64,000 nt of DNA from Spartinivicinus marinus (lineage in GTDB: Bacteria; Pseudomonadota; Gammaproteobacteria; Pseudomonadales; Zooshikellaceae): contig NZ_JAPJZK010000001.1 in the NCBI RefSeq assembly GCF_026309355.1, positions 372,001 to 436,000 on the forward strand, given 5' to 3'. The notes beneath the pieces were generated by a model that saw nothing but the letters and a program-made list of their open reading frames with translations, had not been told where the DNA came from and searched no databases. Every line of letters begins with the position of its first letter. Positions within the stretch are counted from its first letter, which is position 1. The translations under genes were made by a program, and so were the position numbers. This document shows, piece after piece, positions 43,346-52,836 of this stretch.

Positions 43346-44569
43346 TTAATTCAATAGCTGGTTCATGTTTAAAATTGGTAATAAAATTGCCAATACAATC
43401 ACCAACACAATCCCCCCCATAAGCATCAGGGTGAGCGGCTCAAATAAGCCCACTATTACTGACATTCTATTCTCAAGATCAGTTTCCTGACTGAGGGCTG
43501 TTCGTTCTAACATATCATCAAGCTCACCGGTGGCTTCACCACTTGCGATCATGTGCATCATCATCGGTGAGAAGTGACCCGTTTGTTCTAGCGCTTTAGT
43601 TAAACTCAAGCCTTCACTTACTTGCTGGGCAACATCACCCACACTGGCTTTTATATAAAGGTTTGAGACAACTTCTGTTGCTATCTTTAGGGCCTCTACT
43701 AGCGGCACACCACTGCGCGTCAAAATACTTAAGGTACTGGCGAAACGTGCCGTATTCATCTGACGATTAAATCGACCAATTAAGGGCACCCGTAACAGGC
43801 CTCGGTGAAACCGCAGTTTGATTGGGGGTTTGCTTAACAAAACGCGGGTAATATAAATAAACCCAATCACCCCAAGCAACATAAAATACCAGTAGTTTTG
43901 AAATAAGTTACTTAAATCAATGAGGCCTTGAGTTAAAGCGGGCAATTCCTGACCACTATCAATAAAGACTTTAACTATATCTGGCACTACAAACCCTAAT
44001 AAAAAGCTGACAATAGCAATCGAAGCAACTACCAATAAAATTGGGTACACTAGTGCCATTTTAATTTTTTGCTGTGACTGCTGACGGTTCTCAGAATAAT
44101 CGGCAAGTTGGTTAAGCACTTTATCCAGAAAGCCTGCATGTTCACCTGCAGCAACAGTTGCACAATACATAGAAGGAAATACACCAGGAAAGCTTTCCAT
44201 ACTTTGCGCCAGAGTATAACCCTCTAACACTTTAGAGCGCACTGCTTGAAATATTTTCTTTATTTTTTGTTTTTCTTGCTGCTCAGCAACTGCTCGTAGC
44301 GCTTCTTCAATAGGCAGCGAAGCCTGAATCAGAGTCGCTAATTGGCGAATAACCATTGAGAGGTCGCTGGTAGAAATACTTCGAGAAAATAACCCTCCCC
44401 CAGCTTTGCTGTTTGCCTGTTTCTGCTTTTGTGCAACCAGCTCCACATCTAAAGGCGACATGCGCTTTTCACGCAACATCTGCCGTACTTGCCTTGCACT
44501 ATCAGCTTCTAATGTGCCTTTTTGCTGTTTTCCCCTAGCATCAAGCGCTACAAATTCGTAAACCGCCAC
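43346..44569 (-). CDS. gspF: Type II secretion inner-membrane platform protein GspF
   Basis: 407 aa. GTG start with AAGGGG upstream. Two homologous cytoplasmic helical domains (LAQSMESFPGVFPSMYCATVAAGEHAG-type pattern and its repeat SLTKALEQTGHFSPMMMHMIASGEATG by position) alternate with three transmembrane segments (about 170-190, 220-240 and 375-400). GspF works with GspE and GspL/M at the platform base. It starts 10 bp after gspE. Confidence 0.96.
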   Translation of the reverse strand: MAVYEFVALDARGKQQKGTLEADSARQVRQMLREKRMSPLDVELVAQKQKQANSKAGGGLFSRSISTSDLSMVIRQLATLIQASLPIEEALRAVAEQQEKQKIKKIFQAVRSKVLEGYTLAQSMESFPGVFPSMYCATVAAGEHAGFLDKVLNQLADYSENRQQSQQKIKMALVYPILLVVASIAIVSFLLGFVVPDIVKVFIDSGQELPALTQGLIDLSNLFQNYWYFMLLGVIGFIYITRVLLSKPPIKLRFHRGLLRVPLIGRFNRQMNTARFASTLSILTRSGVPLVEALKIATEVVSNLYIKASVGDVAQQVSEGLSLTKALEQTGHFSPMMMHMIASGEATGELDDMLERTALSQETDLENRMSVIVGLFEPLTLMLMGGIVLVIVLAILLPILNMNQLLN

Positions 44570-44579
44570 GACTTACCCC

Positions 44580-46130
44580 TTAATCATCCTGAGTTACTCT
44601 AAGTACTTCTTCAAGGGTGGTCTGCCCAGCTAGCACCTTACGACGACCATCAGCACGAATACTGGGTCTGCCAAGACGGATATACTCAATAATTTCCTGT
44701 TCTCCTGCATTATTATGAATCAATCTGCGCATCTCGTTATCTATTGGAATAATTTCATAAATTCCCATCCGGCCTCGATAGCCCTGTTGGTTACAGCTAG
44801 GACAACCTTTAGCATGATAAATTTCAGGTGGCGCATCAGGGTTTAAGTGAAGTCGTAAACACTCTGCTTCATCTGGCCGGTAAGGCTCTTTACAGTCATC
44901 ACAAAGTCGACGTACCAATCGCTGGGCTAACACCCCTACTAGACTGGAGGAAAGTAAGAAAGGTTCAACCCCCATATCTTGTAATCGGGTAATTGCACCG
45001 ACAGCAGTATTGGTGTGTAAGGTTGATAACACCAAGTGACCCGTTAAACTGGCTTGGACAGCTATTTGAGCGGTTTCGACATCTCGAATCTCCCCTACCA
45101 TCACCACATCCGGATCTTGCCGCAAGATAGCACGCAGCCCTCGAGCAAAAGTCATGTCCACCTTGGGGTTTACCTGGGTTTGACCAATACCTTCCAGGTT
45201 GTACTCAATAGGGTCTTCGACCGTAAGAATGTTACGACTTTGGTCATTTAGGGTAGCAAGTGATGCATATAGACTGGTGGTTTTACCAGAGCCAGTAGGC
45301 CCTGTAACAAGGATAATGCCATGAGGTTTATGAAGGATACCTTTAAGCAGCTTGGTATCATCAATAGACATACCTAAGTGATTCAGATCCAAGCGACCCG
45401 CTGCTTTATCCAAGAGTCGCATAACCACCCGTTCACTGTTGGTTGAGGGTAATGTCGACACCCGTACATCTACTTCTTTACCTGCTACTCGTAAGGAAAT
45501 ACGACCATCCTGAGGCACCCGCTTTTCAGCAATATCCAGCTTAGACATTACTTTAATCCGAGAAATCAACAAAGCAGCCAACTGTCGTTTGAGTCTTAAC
45601 TTTTCTCTCAGAACACCATCAACCCGAAATCGTACTACTAGGTTTTTTTCAAAGGTTTCAATATGAATATCTGACGTGTTTTCCTTAATGCCTTCAGTAA
45701 AAATGGCATTGATCAGACGAATTACAGGCGCATCATCAGCTTGTTCAAGCAAGTCTTCAGACTCAGGTACTGCATCAGCCAGGCTGGCCAGGTCCATATC
45801 ATCACTAATACCAATGGCATCCTGAAATGCTTCAGAACCATCATTTTGGTAAGTCTCTGACAACAGCTCCGAAAACTGGCTTTCATCGACTAACTCATAA
45901 GGCAACGCCCCGCCTGCAAAGCGTCTGATTTCAGACGCTACAACAGGTGTAAGTCCTTGCTTATGACAAACCTTAGCACTACCATCGCTCTGCCGATAGA
46001 TAAGCACACCATATTTCTTGGCAAAGGCAAATGGCAGCCTTTTCTCTGCAGGCGAGCCTTTATGTATATGCGACTCAGACTGCGGACTAGTACTTCCTGC
46101 TTCACCATTTGCAACCGCTGGCACGTTCAA
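44580..46130 (-). CDS. gspE: Type II secretion ATPase GspE
   Basis: 516 aa starting at TTG (46130), with AGAGGT 9 nt upstream; no better ATG fits. Walker A GPTGSGKT is at 277-284, the Asp/His boxes and Walker [13 protein letters not shown] at about 339-350, and the tetracysteine zinc site is C410/C413/C443/C446 (CDDC, CPSC). The N-terminal GspL-binding domain is present. It powers pseudopilus assembly in the cytoplasm. First gene of the leftward gsp operon; the divergent partner genes gspC-D lie across a 0.85 kb gap. Confidence 0.96.
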   Translation of the reverse strand: MNVPAVANGEAGSTSPQSESHIHKGSPAEKRLPFAFAKKYGVLIYRQSDGSAKVCHKQGLTPVVASEIRRFAGGALPYELVDESQFSELLSETYQNDGSEAFQDAIGISDDMDLASLADAVPESEDLLEQADDAPVIRLINAIFTEGIKENTSDIHIETFEKNLVVRFRVDGVLREKLRLKRQLAALLISRIKVMSKLDIAEKRVPQDGRISLRVAGKEVDVRVSTLPSTNSERVVMRLLDKAAGRLDLNHLGMSIDDTKLLKGILHKPHGIILVTGPTGSGKTTSLYASLATLNDQSRNILTVEDPIEYNLEGIGQTQVNPKVDMTFARGLRAILRQDPDVVMVGEIRDVETAQIAVQASLTGHLVLSTLHTNTAVGAITRLQDMGVEPFLLSSSLVGVLAQRLVRRLCDDCKEPYRPDEAECLRLHLNPDAPPEIYHAKGCPSCNQQGYRGRMGIYEIIPIDNEMRRLIHNNAGEQEIIEYIRLGRPSIRADGRRKVLAGQTTLEEVLRVTQDD

Positions 46131-46751
46131 TGTTCTGCTACCTCTTTTCAGCTGAAAGACTGGTTAGAGAAAAAGTTTCTTTCACTTATACTGACTCATG
46201 CGAAATACTTTTTAACCACCATTCAAGCCATATATTCCCCAAACAACCGTGTTTTTTCACAGTTGCCACAGCTTTTAAACAACAGTATTCTTGGATAAGA
46301 GTACTTGTTTATAACTGTTTTCTTCTCGTAAATACTTGAATGCTTCTAGCAAGTTTTATTTATGCACATTCACTTATAAGCCGCCAAGTAATTCTCTACC
46401 TACACCTACCTATTATCTACTGTAACAATCCACTTATTAACTATTATTCACCTAATAGCTTCGTTCAATAGATATTGTTCAACAACACATGTTACTGAAA
46501 GTAAAAATCTCTATTTTATGTTTATTTCTGCAAAGCCAATGCTTGATATAGCTACAAAAACTTAAGGCAAAGATCATTTAACTATTAGTTAGTTTCTGGG
46601 TCGTTAGTTCCCTTACTTTATCCTCATTTTGTTTATTAGCTGAGCAACTATCTGGAACCAACTGGATACAGTACAGTCATACTGTCGAAAAGCCCAATTT
46701 AGCCTAGAGTTATAAAGTGTGAAATTTAAACTTAGGTTAATTGTCGTTTTC

Positions 46752-46799
46752 ATGGTGCTATGTACATGGTGCTATGTATTAGTTTGATGGTGCCTTGTA
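46752..46799 (+). repeat. Three-fold 13-bp direct repeat in the gsp control region
   Basis: ATGGTGCTATGTA at 46752-46764 and 46766-46778, then ATGGTGCCTTGTA at 46787-46799 with one mismatch. Spacing is 14 and 21 bp between starts, so successive copies lie about 1.3 and 2 helical turns apart. It could be a cluster of regulator binding sites. Confidence 0.6.
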
Positions 46800-46855
46800 T
46801 TAATAGGCATCAGTTTTACAGTATTTTTTTACAAATTTCACACTCTTAAGGCAAT

Positions 46856-46890
46856 TTGCTTGACCCATTTCAAGCAATAATTGTTATTAT
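46856..46890 (+). promoter_or_regulatory. Candidate gspC promoter with overlapping operator-like palindrome
   Basis: TTGCTTGA / TCAAGCAA form perfect 8-bp inverted arms around CCCATT at 46856-46877. TTGACC (46860-46865) inside it and TATTAT (46885-46890) could be -35 and -10 with a rather long 19-bp spacer. A protein binding the palindrome would block this promoter. No known regulator consensus is claimed. Confidence 0.4.
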
Positions 46891-46988
46891 GGCAGCCGAC
46901 GTTTAGCCAAGGGTACGTTGGACTTTCGCTCAGTTTTTTAGGCATTTATTCAATAAGGAATAGCTTACAAGCAGCTTTCAATTATCTT

Positions 46989-47639
46989 ATGAACTCAACA
47001 GCATTATCGCCTTATCTAACACTAGGGCATAAAAAAAATATCTCTGCTTTTTGTCTTATTGTCCTAGTGCTTATAGGTATGACTTTAGCGACCAAAGGTA
47101 TGCAACTTTACCAAGCATTGACAGCGCCTAAACCTCAGGTAGAGGCTATCCGGGATGTGGCACAAACTAAGCCCCGATCCCAATACAATGCACAAAGTAT
47201 TGCCTTACTGTTTGGCAAAGGAGTAAGTGAGCAGCCTGTGGCACAAAAGCATATTCCTAAAACGAACTTAAGACTGGTATTAAAAGGCGCCTTTGCTAAC
47301 CAAAATGACAGGCTGTCCAGCGCCATAATAGAAGGCAGCAACCGTCAGGCTATACTCTACCAAGTCGGAGACACTTTACCCGGCCAAGCAACTTTACATA
47401 AAGTGAAAAAAGATCATGTCATTATTTCAAGAAATGGAGTCCTAGAGACGCTCTACTTTCCAGAAGCCAATAGCCCTAACCGAATTGAAGAATATAAAGG
47501 TCCTCACCAATTACCTAAACCACCCGAACCTGTTTCTGTTACTTCTCCAGAACCATTAGAAAATGCATCAGCACAGCAACGAATGAAAGAGCTGCAAGCA
47601 CGTATGAAGCAGTTAGACAAGGGCGCCGGAGGAGGCTAA
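46989..47639 (+). CDS. gspC: Type II secretion protein GspC (short form)
   Basis: 216 aa from the ATG at 46989; the frame extends upstream to 46881 but that part has no SD and lacks GspC character. A cytoplasmic N-terminus and one membrane segment (about 18-38, FCLIVLVLIGMTLATKGMQ) precede the periplasmic homology region (IALLFGKGVSE, NLRLVLKGAFAN, SSAIIEGSNRQAILYQVGDTL), which contacts GspD. The usual C-terminal PDZ or coiled-coil domain is replaced by a Pro-rich linker and a short helix (AQQRMKELQARMKQLDKG). It links the inner-membrane platform to the secretin; gspD follows 6 bp later. Confidence 0.9.
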   Translation: MNSTALSPYLTLGHKKNISAFCLIVLVLIGMTLATKGMQLYQALTAPKPQVEAIRDVAQTKPRSQYNAQSIALLFGKGVSEQPVAQKHIPKTNLRLVLKGAFANQNDRLSSAIIEGSNRQAILYQVGDTLPGQATLHKVKKDHVIISRNGVLETLYFPEANSPNRIEEYKGPHQLPKPPEPVSVTSPEPLENASAQQRMKELQARMKQLDKGAGGG

Positions 47640-47645
47640 CCAATA

Positions 47646-50060
47646 ATGCAAAACGCCCTACAACAAGCAGCCATTCACCAGGATAATAAGCAGGATTCTT
47701 GGAATAATAATCACATGTCTTACCAACAACAACGCTTTACTATGGCCAGATTGACCAAACTTTTTCATGCATCAGTGCTTTGTCTGTGCTTTTCAGTCAC
47801 ACCTGTGACACTGGCAGAAACCAATGCCGATGATGGTAAACGCTGGACAATTAACCAGAAAAATGCCGATATAAGAGAGTTTATCGCCCAAGTTGCTTCT
47901 ATTACAGGTGAAACTATCATTGTTGACCCTCGCATAAAAGGACCAAACAATGTAACCGTCGTATCAGCCTCCCCACTATCAAAAGAAGAAATATACGATG
48001 TATTTCTATCCGTGCTTCATGCCAATGGTTTCACTGCAGTGCCCAATGGCAAAACCATCAATATAGTGCCCACTAATAAAGCAAAGAGTGATGTTCCCAT
48101 TTTTAATGGCAAATCAGGGCCTCGCAGTGGTCATATGATAACTAAAGTGGTTCCCCTGGTTAACTTATCTGCAGTAGAGCTGATTCCTGTCATTCGCCCT
48201 TTAATACCACAATATGGTCATGCTGCAGCTATCGCCTCCAGTAATTCGATCATTATTAGCGACCACAGTGCTAATGTAAAACGTCTAGCAAAACTCATCA
48301 GAGAAATGGACTTAGCTGAAAATGCTGACCATGATGTGATTAAACTTGAACATGCCTGGGTAGGAGATGTCGTTAAAGTCATTAAAGAAGGACTTTTAGG
48401 TGGCCAACAACAACGTAAGCCCGCAGGTCAGATTATTGCTGACGAGCGTACCAACCGATTAATTATTACTGGGAAACCCGCTTTTCGTAACAAAGTGAAG
48501 CGAATGGCACGCTCTATGGATGTGGAAGCTGACAGCGCCTCCTCAACTCGAGTAATCCACCTACGTCACGCCGATGCCAAAAACCTTGCAGAAGCACTTT
48601 CAGAACTGTCTAAATCTCTTACTGTACAGTCTGGCAAAGATAAAAAAGATGCAAAACAGTCGATTATTAAGGCAGATGAATCACAAAATGCTTTGATCAT
48701 TGCAGCCGAGCCAGAAATGATCAGAGAGCTGGAAAATATCGTTCGACAGCTGGATGTCCGCCGAGCTCAGGTACTTATCGAGTCTGCAATTGTTGAGGTT
48801 TCTGGAGATATTTCAGAACAGTTGGGTATTCAGTGGGGTATTACTGGTAAAGATACCAAAACAGGAGGAGATAAAAATGGCTCTGGTATAAGCTCCATCA
48901 TTGGCGCCACTATAAAAAACACAGAAATTCCCATCGGCCAGCTGGCCTTGCGCAATAGCAACTTTGGCATACTACTCAATGCTATTACCCAACAAAGTAA
49001 TAGCAACTTATTATCAACCCCAAGCCTGATGACAATGGATAATGAAGAAGCTGAGATTTTGGTGGGTCAAGAAGTCCCCTTCCAAACCGGCCAATATACA
49101 ACAGGCTCAGATGGAGCCAACAACCCCTTTACCACTGTAGAGCGTAAAGATGTCGGCTTAAAACTAAAGGTAACTCCTCATATTAATGAAGGCGATACCA
49201 TGCGCCTCGAAATTGATCAAGAAATCTCCAACGTTATTACGTCTGCAGAAAGCAGCAACAACCTTAATCAGGTAACCAGTAAACGGCAAATTAAAAGTAC
49301 CATTCTGGTTGATGACTCAAAAATCATTGTTTTAGGTGGTCTTTTACAAGATGATGTTGTCCAGGGTGAATCATCTGTTCCTATTTTGAGCCGCATTCCC
49401 TTAGTGGGTCGTTTATTTGAAAATGACAACAACTCGCACAAAAAACGGAATTTAATGGTATTTATCAAGCCCACTATTATCCGTAATGCCAATGAAGTGA
49501 ACGGCTTAACTCGAGATAAATACTCAAGCATCAAACTAATCAAAAGCGCAGTAGACAAACGTACAGAAAAATACGACATTGAGCGAGCCAGGCCTGATGA
49601 TGCTAATAAGTTATTTACTGCAACAACTCATACGAATGCACAAAAAGCGCTTCGCGCCCAAGCTCCAACCAATACCAGTGATAGTTACGGCTCCCGTAAT
49701 AGTCAGCCAAACAGCTATAGCAAACCAGTTACACCTCAGCCGGTACAAACATCTTATACACGCCCTACTAACAACGTTGCCCGAACATCAACAGCAACTC
49801 CAGTTAGTTCTGCTCGCTGGGCTGTACAGTTAGCCTCTTATAAGTCCGCAACTGCTGCTGACCAAGCAATAAGCAATATTCAGAAGCGTCATGGAAGCCT
49901 ATTAAATGGACTACAGCCCAAGGTTAAGTCAGCCAATTATGGTAAACGAGGTACCTATTATCGAGTGCTATTTACAGGCATTGAAAAGCAGTCTACAGCG
50001 ATGGATATCTGTCGCAAACTAAAGGCTGTCAAGCAAGGCTGCTTGGATACCCGGCAATAA
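47646..50060 (+). CDS. gspD: Type II secretion secretin GspD with C-terminal SPOR-like domain
   Basis: 804 aa from ATG at 47646 (GGAGG about 11 nt upstream). The hydrophobic signal starts only at residue 33 (MARLTKLFHASVLCLCF), so ATGs at 47715 or 47742 are alternatives. Domains: N0 (about 67-145), N1 (165-225), N2 (232-295), N3 (300-380) and the secretin core to about 620, including VPFQTGQYTTG and VLGGLLQDDVVQGESSVPILSRIPLVGRLF by position. After a Ser/Thr/Pro/Asn linker, residues 724-804 (RWAVQLASYKSATAADQAI, YYRVLFTGIEKQSTAMDICRKL) look like a peptidoglycan-binding SPOR domain in place of the usual pilotin-binding S domain. It forms the outer-membrane channel. Confidence 0.92.
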   Translation: MQNALQQAAIHQDNKQDSWNNNHMSYQQQRFTMARLTKLFHASVLCLCFSVTPVTLAETNADDGKRWTINQKNADIREFIAQVASITGETIIVDPRIKGPNNVTVVSASPLSKEEIYDVFLSVLHANGFTAVPNGKTINIVPTNKAKSDVPIFNGKSGPRSGHMITKVVPLVNLSAVELIPVIRPLIPQYGHAAAIASSNSIIISDHSANVKRLAKLIREMDLAENADHDVIKLEHAWVGDVVKVIKEGLLGGQQQRKPAGQIIADERTNRLIITGKPAFRNKVKRMARSMDVEADSASSTRVIHLRHADAKNLAEALSELSKSLTVQSGKDKKDAKQSIIKADESQNALIIAAEPEMIRELENIVRQLDVRRAQVLIESAIVEVSGDISEQLGIQWGITGKDTKTGGDKNGSGISSIIGATIKNTEIPIGQLALRNSNFGILLNAITQQSNSNLLSTPSLMTMDNEEAEILVGQEVPFQTGQYTTGSDGANNPFTTVERKDVGLKLKVTPHINEGDTMRLEIDQEISNVITSAESSNNLNQVTSKRQIKSTILVDDSKIIVLGGLLQDDVVQGESSVPILSRIPLVGRLFENDNNSHKKRNLMVFIKPTIIRNANEVNGLTRDKYSSIKLIKSAVDKRTEKYDIERARPDDANKLFTATTHTNAQKALRAQAPTNTSDSYGSRNSQPNSYSKPVTPQPVQTSYTRPTNNVARTSTATPVSSARWAVQLASYKSATAADQAISNIQKRHGSLLNGLQPKVKSANYGKRGTYYRVLFTGIEKQSTAMDICRKLKAVKQGCLDTRQ

Positions 50061-50113
50061 AGCTAAAAAAACAATGACAATAATAAGCACTTAAAAATGA
50101 GCTAAACTCCAGT

Positions 50114-50148
50114 GTTGGCTGTAGAACAAACAGCCAACTGCTTTCTTT
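50114..50148 (+). terminator. Rho-independent terminator after gspD
   Basis: GTTGGCTG / CAGCCAAC 8-bp stem with a 9-nt loop followed by the pyrimidine run TGCTTTCTTTTC. It ends the gspC-gspD unit. Confidence 0.75.
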
Positions 50149-50270
50149 TCTTCTATCCTCTATTCCATCATCACCAAAGGCCTGTAACTAACTAGAAGTT
50201 GATTCTATTAGCTAAAAGCTATCTAATAGCAGCTCTTTATTTATGTCACATACTTAAGTCATATCTACCC

Positions 50271-51191
50271 ATGAATACAACCAGCCAAAGCACACCGTGG
50301 TTTGCGTATAGCATTTTAGTTTTAGCAATGCTGCTTTGGGGTAGTTCCTTTATTGCTTTAAAAATAGCCTTTAGTCACTATTCTATGTGGCTGGTTATTT
50401 TTGCTCGAATGCTAATTGCAACCCTCTGTTTTCTAGCCTGTTTCCGTCGCATTTCATTTCGCCAATACCAACCTGGTGATCTTAAGCTATTTTTTATAAT
50501 GGTACTTTGTGAACCATGCCTGTATTTTATTTTTGAAAGTCTCGCCTTAGAGCATACCAGTGCAGCTCAGGCAGGAGCAGTTACAGCTTTATATCCAGCA
50601 CTTGTAACTATAGGTGCTTGGTTATTCTTAAAAGAAAAGCCGTCCAAACTTTTGCTGACAGGGTTAGTGATTGCATTTATAGGCGCACTTTGGTTAACTT
50701 TTTTATCAGAAAAGAGTGAACATGCGCCAAATCCGCTGCTAGGTAATTTTTTAGAATTAATTGCAATGGTCCTGGCAGCTTTTTATACCATAGCGCTGAA
50801 AAAACTAGCTTTTCGTTATAACGCAATAACATTGACTGCTGTTCAGTCTGTTGCAGGAACCTTGTTTTTCTTGCCTTTTGCTTTAAGTAGTGATTTACCT
50901 ACACAAATTGAATTAGAACCAACCCTAGCTATTATTTATCTGGGTAGTATTGTTACATGTGGTGCTTATGGGCTTTATAACTACGGTGTTAGTCAGTTGT
51001 CTGCTAATAGTGCATCAACATTTGTTAATCTAATCCCTGTGTTCACAGTTATTTTAGCCGCCATCATTTTAGACGAATGGCTAACAACCACACAGTTAGT
51101 GGCAGTCATATTAATTCTGACCGGTGTTATTATTGGTCAACAGAAATGGCAAATTAAAGCTCAGCGCAAACCAGAGACTGATTTAACCTAA
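50271..51191 (+). CDS. EamA/DMT-superfamily permease
   Basis: 306 aa from ATG at 50271; an upstream frame extension to 50199 is not needed because the first membrane helix begins right after this start. Ten hydrophobic segments in two homologous five-helix halves are seen (for example LVLAMLLWGSSFIALKIAF near residue 15 and AYGLYNYGVSQLSANSASTFV in the second half). The LWGSSF motif is typical of EamA proteins, which export metabolites or amino acids across the inner membrane. Substrate unknown. No SD is visible. It stands between the T2SS and the polysaccharide genes and is not obviously part of either. Confidence 0.88.
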   Translation: MNTTSQSTPWFAYSILVLAMLLWGSSFIALKIAFSHYSMWLVIFARMLIATLCFLACFRRISFRQYQPGDLKLFFIMVLCEPCLYFIFESLALEHTSAAQAGAVTALYPALVTIGAWLFLKEKPSKLLLTGLVIAFIGALWLTFLSEKSEHAPNPLLGNFLELIAMVLAAFYTIALKKLAFRYNAITLTAVQSVAGTLFFLPFALSSDLPTQIELEPTLAIIYLGSIVTCGAYGLYNYGVSQLSANSASTFVNLIPVFTVILAAIILDEWLTTTQLVAVILILTGVIIGQQKWQIKAQRKPETDLT

Positions 51192-51232
51192 TAACAGTTA
51201 AGTTTCAAAAAACATTAAATATGTTGAAGTAA

Positions 51233-51294
51233 TTAACTGACATTAAAAGCCTCTTATAATAAATTAGCGCGCTAGCTCTAGGGGACGTGCCCCT
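51233..51294 (+). promoter_or_regulatory. Candidate promoter and leader hairpin of the polysaccharide sugar transferase gene
   Basis: TTAACT (51233-51238) and a perfect TATAAT (51255-51260) are separated by 16 bp. A short hairpin AGGGG/CCCCT lies in the leader at 51280-51294, and the GTG start is at 51367 with GGGAG 5-6 nt upstream. The long leader could allow post-transcriptional control. Confidence 0.4.
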
Positions 51295-51366
51295 TTACAC
51301 GGAAGCAGAAGTTATCTATATGCACACGGGAAGCCATAGCCATATTTAAGGATAAAGGGAGTTTCA

Positions 51367-52773
51367 GTGAGCAGTATTCGTATTTTCAAACACCATATAA
51401 GAGTACCCTATTTAATACTGGGGCTATTTGAGCTTTGTGCCTTCATTGCTGCGACCCACATTGGTGCCCTCATACGCTTCGGAACACTTGAGCCTACTGG
51501 CCAGGACCCTGCCAGCCCTTTAATCATTCGGGCATTAGTACTTGGTGCTGCCTTTATCATTAGTATGATAGCAATGGGCCTCTACCAGGCTCGACTAAGA
51601 GAAGGACTCACTGGTATGCTGATACGCTCAGCTATTAGCTTTCTTCTTGGCAGCATCATTCTTTCTCTTTGCTTTTTCCTTTTCCCTACATTACTAATTG
51701 GCCGCGGTGTTTTTATTGTCACTATTACTATTGCCTTCTTAAGTATTGTCTGTATCCGCTGGTGCTTCACCAGACTTGTGGACGAGAAAATCTTAAAGCG
51801 CCGCGTGTTAGTGTTAGGAGCCGGCAGAAGGGCAAACAACATTTGTCAGCGATTACGTCGGAAAAGTGATCGTCGCGGTTTTAGTGTTATTGGCTTTATG
51901 CATATCTCAAGCGAAGCCGATATTGTTTCTAATGAACTTATCATTAGTCATCAAGGCTCATTACTGGAATATGCCGTTGATAACAAGATTGATGAAATAG
52001 TTGTTGCCGTTGATGATCGCAGAAAAAACTTTCCAATTAATGAGCTATTAGACTGCAAACTAAGCGGCATTGAAGTTGTTGATATTCTGACTTTTTTTGA
52101 AAGAGAAACAGGCAAGATCGAACTTGAACTGCTTCACCCAAGTTGGATGGTATTTTCTGATGGCTTTAGCCAAAGTAACCTGAGAACCTATTCTGAACGC
52201 TTATTTGATATTGTCGCTAGCTTAACCCTACTTTGCTTTGCCTGGCCCTTAATGGCTTTTGCAATACTAGGTATTTGGCTAGAAGAAGGGTTTAAAGCAC
52301 CTATTTTTTATCGCCAACGTCGAGTTGGTCTTAATGGAGAAGTTTTTGATGTCCTCAAATTCCGTAGCATGAGAATTGATGCGGAAAAAAGTGGTCAGGC
52401 ACAGTGGGCCACCCAAAATGACCCTCGAATCACTCAAACAGGCCGAATTATTAGAAAATACCGAATTGATGAGTTACCCCAAATCCTGAATGTATTAAAA
52501 GGTGATATGGGCTTTGTTGGACCAAGGCCAGAACGGCCAGAGTTTGTGGCTAACCTGAAAGAAAAAATTTCTTATTATGATGAGCGCCATCGAATCAAAC
52601 CAGGTATCGCAGGCTGGGCACAGCTTTGCTACCCTTATGGCGCTTCTGATAACGATGCCAAACATAAACTTGAATATGATCTTTACTACGTAAAGAATCA
52701 TAGTCTATTTCTAGATATTCTTATTTTAATTCAAACCGTTGAAGTGATCTTATTTGGTAAAGGGGCTCGTTAA
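51367..52773 (+). CDS. Polyprenyl-phosphate sugar-1-phosphate transferase (exosortase-A-associated EPS initiation)
   Basis: 468 aa from GTG at 51367 (GGGAG SD). Four N-terminal membrane segments, a Rossmann-like central domain (VLVLGAGRRANNICQRL), a fifth hydrophobic segment (about 283-303) and the C-terminal bacterial sugar transferase domain with RQRRVGLNGEVFDVLKFRSM, DELPQILNVLKGDMGFVGPRPE and RHRIKPGIAGWAQ. It transfers a hexose-1-phosphate to undecaprenyl phosphate to start exopolysaccharide assembly. The architecture matches the PEP-CTERM-system-associated sugar transferases (TIGR03013 type, from memory). A hairpin overlaps its stop codon. Confidence 0.9.
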   Translation: MSSIRIFKHHIRVPYLILGLFELCAFIAATHIGALIRFGTLEPTGQDPASPLIIRALVLGAAFIISMIAMGLYQARLREGLTGMLIRSAISFLLGSIILSLCFFLFPTLLIGRGVFIVTITIAFLSIVCIRWCFTRLVDEKILKRRVLVLGAGRRANNICQRLRRKSDRRGFSVIGFMHISSEADIVSNELIISHQGSLLEYAVDNKIDEIVVAVDDRRKNFPINELLDCKLSGIEVVDILTFFERETGKIELELLHPSWMVFSDGFSQSNLRTYSERLFDIVASLTLLCFAWPLMAFAILGIWLEEGFKAPIFYRQRRVGLNGEVFDVLKFRSMRIDAEKSGQAQWATQNDPRITQTGRIIRKYRIDELPQILNVLKGDMGFVGPRPERPEFVANLKEKISYYDERHRIKPGIAGWAQLCYPYGASDNDAKHKLEYDLYYVKNHSLFLDILILIQTVEVILFGKGAR

Positions 52774-52787
52774 GAGCCAGCCCCTTT
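52759..52787 (+). terminator. Hairpin overlapping the sugar transferase stop codon
   Basis: AAAGGGGCT / AGCCCCTTT perfect 9-bp arms with an 11-nt loop containing the TAA stop. The downstream U-run is poor (ATGTTTG), so termination strength is uncertain. Confidence 0.55.
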
Positions 52788-52836
52788 ATGTTTGAGCCAG
52801 CAACTAGACTGGCTTAGCCTTCAAAAGTATAACTAG

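Larger units (their letters stand above)
46131..46988. promoter_or_regulatory. Divergent gsp control region
   Basis: About 860 bp without a supported gene between gspE (leftward) and gspC (rightward). It holds a three-fold direct repeat and a palindrome listed separately. The sequence is AT-rich and the small frames in it lack SD sites. The length suggests regulated, not minimal, promoters for the two operons. Confidence 0.55.

Noticed and set aside
45957-46298. Plus-strand frame across the gspE start region
   Set aside because: Overlaps gspE antisense, has no SD and no recognisable product; shadow of the real gene and AT-rich spacer.
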